The translations under genes and the position numbers were made by a program. Shown here piece after piece: positions 54,890 to 63,440 of a DNA stretch of 64,000 nucleotides. Position 1 is the first letter of the stretch; every line of letters starts with the position of its first letter. The notes beneath the pieces are model-generated. The model saw only the letters and a list, made by a program, of their open reading frames with translations. It was not told the DNA's origin and searched no databases. The DNA comes from Streptomyces xylophagus (lineage in GTDB: Bacteria > Actinomycetota > Actinomycetes > Streptomycetales > Streptomycetaceae). The stretch covers positions 62,001 to 126,000 of the forward strand of contig NZ_JNWO01000016.1 in the NCBI RefSeq assembly GCF_000716435.1. Direction: 5' to 3'.

Positions 54890-55800
54890 CCGAGGTGTAC
54901 CGACCAATCCTGTTCCGCCGCCGGTCTGCCGTGCAGGTCGGGGACCCGCTTGAGCCAACTCGGGCGGCCCTGCTGTGTCTTCGCCGCGCGCCGGGCCTCC
55001 TCGGCGGCGAGTTCCTCCCGGCTGGGGAAGTCGGTGGGCAGCCAGGCCGCGGAGGCCCGCACGCGCGCGTGGAGGTAGGCGACGTACGCCTCGCGGACGG
55101 CGTCGGGGGTCGCGAAGCCCGGTTCGTCGGCCAGCCAGGCGTCCGGCACCTCCGCCGCGATGCCGCGCAGCAGTTCCTCGGTCACCCGGGGGGCGAGTTC
55201 GGTGTCGGCGGCCCGGGTGTCGGGGGTGTAGCGGCCGAGGGCGTGGTGGCGGAAGTCGTAGGCCTTCGTGGGGTCGGCGCCGTCCCAGCGGTGGTGGAAG
55301 ACGAGGGCGGCGCCGTGGTCGATGAGCCACAGTCGCGGGGGTGCGATGCCGAGCGTCGGCCAGATCATCAGGTTGGAGCTGTGGACCGTACGGTCGACAT
55401 TGACGGTCAACGCGTCGAGCCAGACGACCTTCCCGGCCTCCAGCGGGTCGACCGTGCACCGGGCCGCGATCTCCGGGGTGAAGTCCTGCGCACCCGGCAG
55501 ATAGTCCATGCCGAGATTCAGACCGACACTCGCGCTGTGCAGGTCCCGTACCTCCTGGTGGGGCTCCTCGTCGGCGATCGCCGGGTCGAAGTGCACGAGC
55601 ACCAGTTCCGGGAAACGGAGTCCGAGGGCGCGGGCCAGTTCCCCGACGATCACTTCGGCGACCAGTGCCTTGCGGCCCTGCGCGGAGCCGGTGAACTTCA
55701 CGACGTAGGTGCCGAGGTCGTCGGCCTCGACGACGCCGGGGACGGAACCGCCCGACCTCAGGGGCGCGACGTAGCGGGTTGCCGTGACCTCTCTCAGCAT
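54886..55800 (-). CDS. HipA-like kinase
   Basis: A 304-residue protein of the HipA/PI3-4 kinase-like type. A nucleotide-binding Lys is in TYVVKFTGSAQG, the catalytic loop is DALTVNVDRTVHSSNL, and the metal-binding segment is WLIDHGAAL. It lacks the usual HipA N-terminal domain and no HipB-type antitoxin is adjacent, so it is not a standard HipBA toxin system. It overlaps the Rdx gene. Substrate unknown. Confidence 0.83.
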   Translation of the reverse strand: MLREVTATRYVAPLRSGGSVPGVVEADDLGTYVVKFTGSAQGRKALVAEVIVGELARALGLRFPELVLVHFDPAIADEEPHQEVRDLHSASVGLNLGMDYLPGAQDFTPEIAARCTVDPLEAGKVVWLDALTVNVDRTVHSSNLMIWPTLGIAPPRLWLIDHGAALVFHHRWDGADPTKAYDFRHHALGRYTPDTRAADTELAPRVTEELLRGIAAEVPDAWLADEPGFATPDAVREAYVAYLHARVRASAAWLPTDFPSREELAAEEARRAAKTQQGRPSWLKRVPDLHGRPAAEQDWSVHLG

Positions 55801-56044
55801 TCCTCAGGCCTCCCGCCCTCTTCGATCTTGCGTGAAGTGATCAGAGTAACCGAGGGTGATCGCCGGAGGAGTGCCCGCGTCACGGCTCGCTCTGCAGCCG
55901 GTTCTGCCGGTACGGGGCCCCGGTCACCGGTACAGCTTCTACCACCGCTATATCTGAACCGGCGGTTTACCCAAGGGTGCCCCCCACGACCACTTCGGTC
56001 GCCGGGACCCCCCCGCTGCGACATGAACGGACACGGAGACACGC

Positions 56045-56287
56045 ATGGCCATCCCCCCGGACTCGATTCGTGGGCTCATTCTCTTCGCACGCCCCACCAA
56101 CCCTTGGGCACTGCTCTCCGCACGACTCACCGTCTGGACCGCTCTGTCGCTGCTGTCGGCCCTGACCCCGGTCTACAACGCGGACGCCCTGCTGTGGATC
56201 TGGCCCTTCGCTCTGATCGCATGTCTCCTGATGGCCGGTCAGGCGATCGGCGCGATGAGAGGCAAGAGCCAGGCCGGAACCGGGTGA
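56045..56287 (+). CDS. small two-helix membrane protein
   Basis: An 80-residue open frame starting MAIPPDSIRGLILF with two hydrophobic segments (LTVWTALSLLSAL and LLWIWPFALIACLLMAG), separated by a short turn PVYNAD. The low complexity is typical of a membrane protein and the frame has the expected third-position GC bias. There is no clear Shine-Dalgarno (GGAGACACGC) and no family is recognised, so it may not be expressed. Confidence 0.5.
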   Translation: MAIPPDSIRGLILFARPTNPWALLSARLTVWTALSLLSALTPVYNADALLWIWPFALIACLLMAGQAIGAMRGKSQAGTG

Positions 56288-56307
56288 AACAGCCGGGTCG
56301 GCGCGGT

Positions 56308-58908
56308 TCAGCGCCAGGAGGGGTGGCCCTCCGGGGTGGTGCCGGTGGTGAGCCTGCGGATGCCTGTGCCGTCCGCGCGGACGGCCCAGATCGCCGGTTG
56401 GTCGAAGGGGCCGCGGACGAACGCCACCCACTTGCCGTCCGGGGACCAGACCGGGTCCATCTCCTGGGCGGCCGTCTGCACCAGCGTTCTGTCGTCCGTG
56501 CCGTCCGTCCTGACGACGTGGATGTCTCCGCCGGTGCTCACACCGGGTGCTCCGGCGGTGTAGGCGAAGTACTTGCCGTCCGGGGACCAGACGGGGTCGA
56601 GCGCCCGCCGGGCCTGGTGGGTCACCTGCACGGGTTCGCCCCCCGGCCGCGAGGGATCGACGACGTGGATCTGCCAGCCCGAGGTCTTCTGCAGGCAGAC
56701 GGCGATGTGCTTGCCGTCGGGGGACCACGCCGGGTCCTCCACCTTCGCGGTGCCGGTGGTCAGTTGCTGCGCCGAGCCGTCCGCGACGGTCACGACGAAC
56801 AGCTGCTGCACGCCGTCCGCCCGGCGCAGTACGGCCAGCCGCTTGCCGTCCGGGGACCAGGAGACCCGGCCGCCCGCGATGGCGGCGATCCGGCGCACGC
56901 CGGTACCGTCCGCGTTCGCCGTCCAGACCGCCGATTCCTGCGCCGTCTTCCGCGTGAACGCGAACGACTTGCGGTCGGGGGCCCACTGCGGAAGAGCGTC
57001 ACACGTCCCGTCGATCAGCTGCTTCGGGTCGTCCGTGGTGGAGTCGCGACGCCCGATCACGCTGTGGCATGTCGACGACCCCGGGTCCGTGTCCATGCGC
57101 ACCAGCAGCGGGGCGTCAGGAAACGCGGCGGGCGTCGACAGCCGGGGCGAGGAGGAGACCCCAGCACCGGCACCGGCGTCGTCCTGACCGGAACCGGCCC
57201 AGGGATGCCACACCAGCAGACCCGCGGTGGCCGCCACGACCAGCAGCGCCGCTACGGCGACGGTCCTGCCGCGACCCCGCCGCTTGCCGGCACCGCCAAC
57301 TGGTCCAGCGCCGCCCACGGGCACGGAGCCGCCGGGCGGCTGCAGCGGGGCGGACGCGAAGTCCGGCGCCGGCCCGAACTCCGGCGCGGGCCCGAAACCA
57401 GGCCTGGGGCCGGGCGACGACCGGACGGTCAGTGGATGGGAGGCCCCGGCCCACCCATCGGCAGGCGCCTGCGGAACGGCCCCGGCCAGCGGCCGTGCGC
57501 CATCCGTAGGCTCGCCGGGCGCCATGGGCCACGGATCGGCAGCGGCGACCGGCCGCTCACCAAACACCGGCTCAGTAGGTACCACCGACCCCGCCTCGGC
57601 AGCCCCGACCGGCCACCCCCCGAACCCCGGCTCAGCAGCCGCTCCCGACCGCTCACCGATCACCGGCTCGGCAGCCCCGACCGGGCGCTCCCCGAACACC
57701 GGCGCACCAGACACCACCGACCCCGGATCACCCACACCCGACCGCTCCTCAAACGCCGGCGCGCCAGACATTCCCGGCTCCGGATCACCACCCGCTACTG
57801 GCCGCCCACCAAACACCGGCGCACCAGACACCTCCGACCCCGCGTCGCCACCCCCAACCCACCGATCCCCGAACACCGGCGGCGGCCCGGAGAGCGCCGT
57901 ACGCGGATCAGCGGGCGAGGCCGCCAACCCATCCGCCGGACCGCCCACCGCCAACCCATCGGCAGCCGGACCACCCGCCAGAAAACTGCCCCCCGCCGGA
58001 CCACCCGCCCCCAAACCGTCCGCCCCCGCCGCGAAGTACGCCGCCGGGTCCTGACTCCTCCGTACGAGCGCCGTCGCCTCGGCCGGTAGCCACACGTCCG
58101 ACGGATGCTGGACGACGAGTTGGTCGAGGAACTCCAACGGACCGGGGCGGTCCCGCGGGTCCTTGGCCAGGCAGGCCGCGACCAGTTCGCGCAACCGGCC
58201 GGGAACGTCCGTGAGGTCCGGCTGTTCGTGGACGACGCGGTAGGGCCAGGCGGCCGACGCCCCGTCGCCGAAGGGAGCGTGGCCCGCCGCCTGGCCGAGG
58301 ACGACACCCAGGGCGAACATGTCCACGGCGGGAGTGAGCGTGCCCCCGGTGAGCTGTTCCGGCGCGAGGAAGCCGAGGGTGCCGATCTGGAAGCCGGTCT
58401 GGGTGAGGGCCGTACCGTCGAGGGCCCGTGCGATGCCGAAGTCGATGACCCGGGGGCCGTCCTCCGCGACGATGATGTTGGCGGGCTTCAGGTCGCGGTG
58501 GATGACCCCGGCCTGGTGGATGGCGGCCAGTGCCTCGGCGAGGCCGGCGGCCAGCACGGTGAGGGTGTCCGCGGGAAGGCGGCCCACCTGGTCGAGAACG
58601 GCCTGGAGCGTGGGTCCGGGTACGTAGGCGGTCACCAGCCAGGCCGGTTCGCCCTCCGGGTCGGCGTCGACGACCGGCGCGGTGTGGAAGCCGCCGACGC
58701 GGCGGGCCGCGGCCACCTCGGCGGCGAATCTGCGCCGGAAACCCGGTTCCGTGCTCAGTTCGGGCCGTACGACCTTGACGGCCACCGCCCGGCCCGACCG
58801 CGACCGGCCGAAGTAGACGACGCCCATTCCGCCCTGGCCGAGCCGTCCGACCAGCCGGTATCTGCCCTCCCCGACAGAGGCGGGATCACCTGCTTGGAGC
58901 GGCTTCAT
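56308..58908 (-). CDS. Ser/Thr protein kinase with extracytoplasmic WD40-like (PD40) propeller
   Basis: An 866-residue receptor kinase. Residues 15-275 are a complete Hanks-type kinase: LGQGGMGVVYFG, VAVKVV, HRDLKPANI, DFGIA and APEQ. A long Gly/Pro/Ala linker (about 320-560) with repeats of SGAPVFG leads to a transmembrane helix (TVAVAALLVVAATAGLLVW) and an outer domain with five WSPDGK-type PD40 blades. The linker varies in length between relatives. External ligand unknown. GGGGGAG precedes the ATG. Confidence 0.92.
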   Translation of the reverse strand: MKPLQAGDPASVGEGRYRLVGRLGQGGMGVVYFGRSRSGRAVAVKVVRPELSTEPGFRRRFAAEVAAARRVGGFHTAPVVDADPEGEPAWLVTAYVPGPTLQAVLDQVGRLPADTLTVLAAGLAEALAAIHQAGVIHRDLKPANIIVAEDGPRVIDFGIARALDGTALTQTGFQIGTLGFLAPEQLTGGTLTPAVDMFALGVVLGQAAGHAPFGDGASAAWPYRVVHEQPDLTDVPGRLRELVAACLAKDPRDRPGPLEFLDQLVVQHPSDVWLPAEATALVRRSQDPAAYFAAGADGLGAGGPAGGSFLAGGPAADGLAVGGPADGLAASPADPRTALSGPPPVFGDRWVGGGDAGSEVSGAPVFGGRPVAGGDPEPGMSGAPAFEERSGVGDPGSVVSGAPVFGERPVGAAEPVIGERSGAAAEPGFGGWPVGAAEAGSVVPTEPVFGERPVAAADPWPMAPGEPTDGARPLAGAVPQAPADGWAGASHPLTVRSSPGPRPGFGPAPEFGPAPDFASAPLQPPGGSVPVGGAGPVGGAGKRRGRGRTVAVAALLVVAATAGLLVWHPWAGSGQDDAGAGAGVSSSPRLSTPAAFPDAPLLVRMDTDPGSSTCHSVIGRRDSTTDDPKQLIDGTCDALPQWAPDRKSFAFTRKTAQESAVWTANADGTGVRRIAAIAGGRVSWSPDGKRLAVLRRADGVQQLFVVTVADGSAQQLTTGTAKVEDPAWSPDGKHIAVCLQKTSGWQIHVVDPSRPGGEPVQVTHQARRALDPVWSPDGKYFAYTAGAPGVSTGGDIHVVRTDGTDDRTLVQTAAQEMDPVWSPDGKWVAFVRGPFDQPAIWAVRADGTGIRRLTTGTTPEGHPSWR

Positions 58909-59059
58909 GACTCCCCCATCTCGCCCCGTCGTCTCGCCCTGTTCGCACCCCGTCGAGCGACTGGAATCAGCCGCGAGGCTCCCCAATCCCAGCCATCAGT
59001 CTAGGTGTTCCGCTCATGACGTCACCGGGTTCGGAACGGTTCCCCTCACGCCCCCCACG

Positions 59060-60559
59060 TCACCCCGCCAACGGGTTCGGCAACGGCAGATAGCGGGCGT
59101 CGGCGCCGTCCGCCCCGGTCCAGCGCAGCAGCAGGTTGGTCTTGCCGGGCAGGGTGGGCGAGGCGAGGAGTGCGGCGGCCTCGGGGAGGTCGTGGCGGGC
59201 GAGTTCGGCGCGGACGGCGGGCCAGGGGTCGAGGGTCGGGTGGCGCTCGGCGAGGACTCCGGCGATCTCGACGAGATGGTTGACGACCAGGCAGTACACC
59301 AACCGCTCCCACCCGGCGGCCCGGTCCACGTCCGTCAACAGCTTCACGCCCTCCGCGTCCCGGTACAGCGCCTGCGCGGGCATGCCGTCCGCGTCGACGG
59401 CGACCAGCGTGTTCTGCAGATGTGCTTCGAGTACGACGCCGTGGTCGGCGAAGGCGGTCAGCGCGGGCGGTACGACCTGGCGCAGATACGCCTCCCACCA
59501 GGCCCCCGGGTCGGCCGCGACGGAGAGCGGGTCGCCGGCGAAGCCCTCCACCAACCCCGCGGCGAGCAGCGGGGTCGTGCCGGGCAAGAGGTGGTCGCGC
59601 AGGCCGTCGCGGACCAGGACGGCGAGTTCCTCGAAGGCGAAGTCGGCGGTGCGATAGCCGCGGTCGCTCAGCCAGGCCGCCGGACCGCTCATCGCGGCGA
59701 AGGCATCCCGGACGGCCGTGTCGGTGCGCTTGAGTTTCAGCAGGTCGTGGCGCCAGAGTCGGCGCACGTCGTTGGTGATGCGCACGTCGAGGCTGAACTT
59801 GAGAAACAGGTCCTCGGCAGGGCTGTACACCGTCCGGATCGCCGCCGTCGGCCAGACCGGGGTCGCGGTCGTGCCGAGGCGGATCAGTCGGCCGTCCGCG
59901 AAGGCCTCCGCGAGGCCGCCGCCGACGAGGTCGAGCTGCCAGGGGTGCGCGGGCAGCAGCCGGTAGCCGGGCGGGGCCTCGCCGAGGGCGTCCAGGGCCG
60001 AGACGTCCCCCTCCTCCACGACCGCGTCCTCGCGCAGCCCCAGCAGCACCAGCGGGAAGCGTGCGTACGCCTCCGGGGCGTAGGGCAGCCAGCCCGCGAC
60101 GGGGCCGCCGCCGCGTGCCTTGGGCGCGGGATGGTAGGGATGGCCGGTGATCAAGGACTGTTCGGAGCGGAGATACGGGTCGTCGGGCGCCGTCGCGCTC
60201 TCGCACGCGGTGAGCAGCGCGGCGACCGCGTCACGGCTGTCGGTCATCTCGGCGGGCAGTTCGTGGTTGGACACCCCGGTGTGCCGGGTCAGTTCCTCTG
60301 CTACGAGTTTCACGAGTTCGGGGTGGTCTACGGGCTGCCAGTCGCCGTCGGCGTACACCTCGGGCTCGGCCGGCCGCCGCTCGCCCCGCACCCGCAGCAG
60401 TCGACCGCTGCCCGGCAGCCGGTACACCCGTCGCTCCCCCGCGTCCGGCAGCGGCCGGGCCACCTCCCGCAGCAGACAGTTGAGCAGCGGCGCGGCCGCG
60501 TACGCGTCGGCGCGCTCCGCCACGTCGTCGCCCGGGGGTGTGAAGTCGACGCGATCCAT
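59060..60559 (-). CDS. IucA/IucC-type NIS siderophore synthetase (first of a divergent pair)
   Basis: A 499-residue NIS synthetase. Diagnostic segments: SLITGHPYHPAPKARG, LLPAHPWQL, FLKFSLDVRITNDVRR and LEAHLQNTLV. These enzymes condense a carboxylate (often citrate or succinyl derivative) with an amine or alcohol using ATP. GGGGA precedes the ATG at 60559. The divergent gene encodes a second synthetase. No monooxygenase, acyltransferase or siderophore transporter is in view, so the product cannot be predicted. Confidence 0.9.
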   Translation of the reverse strand: MDRVDFTPPGDDVAERADAYAAAPLLNCLLREVARPLPDAGERRVYRLPGSGRLLRVRGERRPAEPEVYADGDWQPVDHPELVKLVAEELTRHTGVSNHELPAEMTDSRDAVAALLTACESATAPDDPYLRSEQSLITGHPYHPAPKARGGGPVAGWLPYAPEAYARFPLVLLGLREDAVVEEGDVSALDALGEAPPGYRLLPAHPWQLDLVGGGLAEAFADGRLIRLGTTATPVWPTAAIRTVYSPAEDLFLKFSLDVRITNDVRRLWRHDLLKLKRTDTAVRDAFAAMSGPAAWLSDRGYRTADFAFEELAVLVRDGLRDHLLPGTTPLLAAGLVEGFAGDPLSVAADPGAWWEAYLRQVVPPALTAFADHGVVLEAHLQNTLVAVDADGMPAQALYRDAEGVKLLTDVDRAAGWERLVYCLVVNHLVEIAGVLAERHPTLDPWPAVRAELARHDLPEAAALLASPTLPGKTNLLLRWTGADGADARYLPLPNPLAG

Positions 60560-60583
60560 TCGTTCCCCAAGTCCGTGTCCTGC

Positions 60584-60593
60584 GATCGCGATC
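60584..60593. promoter_or_regulatory. palindrome GATCGCGATC between the two NIS synthetase genes
   Basis: This perfect 10-bp palindrome lies in the divergent gap. It overlaps GCGATCGC. No iron-box-like sequence (the TTAGGTTAGGC-type DmdR/IdeR site) is seen in the gap. It may be an operator or chance; confidence is low because GATCGC words are common in this GC-rich DNA. Confidence 0.3.
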
Positions 60594-60650
60594 AGTATGT
60601 CTCTCGTCGTCACCGACCAAGACGCCCCGTCCGCACCCGAGGAGTCGACC

Positions 60651-62165
60651 GTGGACCGTCCCCCGCTTCCCGAGGCCGAGGTCGCCGAGGAACTCGCCGC
60701 CGTACGGCCCGACCTCCTGCAACGGTACGCGGCCGAACTGCCCGGCGCCCGCGCGGCGGTCCTCACCCGGCTGTGGCGGGCGCTCGCCCATGAGCCGCTG
60801 CCGTGGATCACCGGCCGGGCCCCGGGCCTGTTCCTACGGCTCTCCGGCGGCCGGACGCTGCACGGCCCGCCCGCCGACCCCTACGCGACCGACGCGTACG
60901 TCACCGTCGTCCACCTCGACGGCGTGACCTACGACGATCCGGCGCGGCTGATGACCGACCTCGCCGTGCCGCACGGGACCGCCTTCGCGGTCGAACTCGG
61001 GCACAGCGTCGCCTCGTTGGCGCTGTCGCGGGCCAACCAGCCCGCCCCCTCGGAGGAGTGGCCGGCGCACGACTGGGAGTGGGAACAGCGGATCGTCGAC
61101 GGGCATCCCTTCCACCCCAACTGCCGTTCCCGGCCCGGGTTCTCGGTGGCCGAGCAGCTCGCCTACGGCCCCGAGCACCGGCCTGTCGTGGAGCTCGGGT
61201 CGGTGCCGGTGCGGGCGGACGAGTGTCTGCTGACCGGGGTGTGGCCGGACGAACTGCGGGACGCGGGACGGCTGTTGATCCCGGTGCACCCGTGGCAGGC
61301 GGTACACGTGTTGAAGCGGGCGGGGGACGAACCGGTGGACGCGCATCCGCTGATGTCCCTGCGCACCCTGGCCCTGGCCGACGGTCCGCACGTCAAGACC
61401 GCGTTGAGCGCCCGGCTGACGTCCTCGGTGCGGGACATCTCCGTCTACTCGATCGGTCTTTCGGCGGCCCTGTCGGCGTTCGGGGAGACCCTGGCGGCGC
61501 GCTCCGACGGCCTGTTGCACGTCACCCGCACCCTGGGCGCGGCCACCGCCAACTCCCCGGATCTCGCCGCCGTGTTGCGGGAGTCACCACAGACGTACGC
61601 GGCCACGGAAGCGGGCGAGCGGGTTCTGCCGGTGGCCGCTCTCGCGACCACCGACCTGCCCCGATCGCCCGTCTGGCTGGCCGAGTTCACACGCCTCGCC
61701 CTCGTCGTCTGTCTGCGGCTCCTGGAGTCCGGTGTGGCCCTTGAGGCGCACGGTCAGAACCTGCTGGTGGTGCTGTCCCGTTCGGGTGCCCCGGTACGCC
61801 TGGTCTACCGCGATCTCGCCGACATCCGGGTCAGCCCGAAGCGCCTTGCCCGGCACGGGATTCCGGTCCCGGAGCTGAGCGGACGGATCGTCACGGACGA
61901 CGAAACGACGCTGCGGCGCAAGCTGTTCGGCTCGCTGGTGGCGGGCGCGCTCGCGGGTACGGCGGGTTCCGGTACGGCGCTCAGGGCGGCGCTGGCGGCG
62001 GTCGTACCGGATCTTCCGCGGACGCCCGACCTGCTCGCGCTGCTCGAACAGCCGCTGCCGGCGAAGGCGTTGACGCTGATGCGGCTGTCGCCGGAGCTGC
62101 CCGGGGACCAGTGGACCGGGCTGCCGAACCCGCTCGTTTTGGAGCCCGGTCCATCTGATCAATAG
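60651..62165 (+). CDS. IucA/IucC-type NIS siderophore synthetase (second of a divergent pair)
   Basis: A 504-residue NIS synthetase from the GTG at 60651, which follows AGGAG (60640-60644) by six bases; an ATG at 60597 in frame adds 18 residues but has no Shine-Dalgarno. Motifs: VDGHPFHPNCRSRPGFS, LIPVHPWQA, KTALSARLTSSVRD and LEAHGQNLLV. In the HPxHPxxK motif the Lys is replaced by Arg (NCRSR), unlike the first synthetase. Its partner is transcribed divergently. Confidence 0.88.
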   Translation: MDRPPLPEAEVAEELAAVRPDLLQRYAAELPGARAAVLTRLWRALAHEPLPWITGRAPGLFLRLSGGRTLHGPPADPYATDAYVTVVHLDGVTYDDPARLMTDLAVPHGTAFAVELGHSVASLALSRANQPAPSEEWPAHDWEWEQRIVDGHPFHPNCRSRPGFSVAEQLAYGPEHRPVVELGSVPVRADECLLTGVWPDELRDAGRLLIPVHPWQAVHVLKRAGDEPVDAHPLMSLRTLALADGPHVKTALSARLTSSVRDISVYSIGLSAALSAFGETLAARSDGLLHVTRTLGAATANSPDLAAVLRESPQTYAATEAGERVLPVAALATTDLPRSPVWLAEFTRLALVVCLRLLESGVALEAHGQNLLVVLSRSGAPVRLVYRDLADIRVSPKRLARHGIPVPELSGRIVTDDETTLRRKLFGSLVAGALAGTAGSGTALRAALAAVVPDLPRTPDLLALLEQPLPAKALTLMRLSPELPGDQWTGLPNPLVLEPGPSDQ

Positions 62166-62174
62166 GATCCGGCG

Positions 62175-63440
62175 ATGATCACAAGACAACGGCTGGCGGC
62201 GGGGATCTGTGCCCTGCTCGCCACCCTCACGGCCGGGGTCGCCTTCCCTGCCGGAGCGGTCGCCGACGAGACGGACTCCACGGCCTCCCCCAAGGTCGAA
62301 CTCGTGCTGGACGTCAGCGGTTCCATGAGCGCCAAGGACATCGACGGCGGCTCGCGGATGGCAGCGGCGAAGCAGGCGTTCAACGAGGTGCTCGACGCGA
62401 CACCCGAAGAAGTACAGCTCGGCATCCGCACCCTGGGCGCCAACTACCACGGCAACGACCGGAAGACGGGCTGCAAGGACACCGCGCAGCTGTACCCTGT
62501 GGGCACCCTGAACCGCACCGAGGCCAAGGCCGCGGTCGCGACGCTCACACCCACCGGCTGGACGCCGATCGGCCCGGCGCTGCTGAAGGCGGCGGACGAC
62601 CTGAACGGCGGTGACGGCACCCGCCGTATCGTCCTGATCAGCGACGGCGAGGACACCTGCCAGCCGCTGGACCCGTGCGAGGTGGCCCGCGAGATCGCGG
62701 CCAAGGGCATCGGCCTGACCATCGACACCCTGGGTCTGGTGCCGGACACCAAGACCCGCGACCAGCTCAGCTGCATCGCGGAGGCGACCGGCGGCACGTA
62801 CACCTCGGTGCAGCACAAGGAGGAACTCTCCGACCGCGTGGGCCAGTTGGTGGACCGCGCCGCCGACCCGGTGGTGACCCCGGTCGCCACCGAGGGCACC
62901 GCCCAGTGCACGAGCGCCCCGACCCTCAAGTCCGGTCTGTACACGGACCGCGAGGAGTTCGGCAAGCAGCGCTTCTACCGCGTGGACGTCAACCCCGGTC
63001 AGGAGCTGCGCGCTTCGGTGAGCGTCGGCGCCGACCGCGAAGTGAACCCGGACTACGGGGTGTTGCTGCGGGCGGTCACCGTGCACGGCCGTGAGATCGT
63101 GCGCGGCGAGGGCACGGGCAACGGGCGTACGGATGTGATCTCCACCGGGCTGCGCTACCCGAAGGCGGAGAGCGACGACGACAACGCACCGGCCGAGACC
63201 GTGTGTCTCCAGGTCACCAACTCCTTCTCGGCGGCCTCCGGGGTGAAGACCACCCCCGGTCTGCCCCTCGAACTGACCGTCGACGTCGTGGACGCGCCCA
63301 GCAAGGCGAGCGACGTGGCCTCCTTCGGCCTCGGCCGCGGCTGGTGGCTGCTCGGCGCACTCGTGCTGACCGGCTTCGTGGCGGGTCTGCTCTGGGGCTG
63401 GCTGTCCCGCTGGCGTCTCGCGGTCTGGAGGACCAACTGA
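62175..63440 (+). CDS. secreted von Willebrand factor A domain protein with C-terminal anchor
   Basis: A 421-residue protein. It has a signal peptide (AGICALLATLTAGVAFPAGA), then a VWA domain at about 35-220 with the MIDAS DVSGSMS and the later ISDGEDTCQ, a beta-rich region, and a transmembrane helix near the end (WLLGALVLTGFVAGLLWGW) with a short basic tail. VWA domains bind protein ligands via metal. It starts 9 bp after the NIS gene and its stop overlaps the next start (TGATG), so it is in a unit with the following secreted protein. Confidence 0.9.
   Translation: MITRQRLAAGICALLATLTAGVAFPAGAVADETDSTASPKVELVLDVSGSMSAKDIDGGSRMAAAKQAFNEVLDATPEEVQLGIRTLGANYHGNDRKTGCKDTAQLYPVGTLNRTEAKAAVATLTPTGWTPIGPALLKAADDLNGGDGTRRIVLISDGEDTCQPLDPCEVAREIAAKGIGLTIDTLGLVPDTKTRDQLSCIAEATGGTYTSVQHKEELSDRVGQLVDRAADPVVTPVATEGTAQCTSAPTLKSGLYTDREEFGKQRFYRVDVNPGQELRASVSVGADREVNPDYGVLLRAVTVHGREIVRGEGTGNGRTDVISTGLRYPKAESDDDNAPAETVCLQVTNSFSAASGVKTTPGLPLELTVDVVDAPSKASDVASFGLGRGWWLLGALVLTGFVAGLLWGWLSRWRLAVWRTN

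Noticed and set aside
54886..55800. A HipBA toxin-antitoxin pair
   Set aside because: No small HTH gene precedes the kinase and the N-terminal HipA domain is absent; the overlapping partner is a redox protein.
60560..60650. An iron-box (DmdR/IdeR type) between the NIS genes
   Set aside because: I looked for a TTAGGTTAGGC-like sequence and saw none. GATCGCGATC is palindromic but not an iron box.
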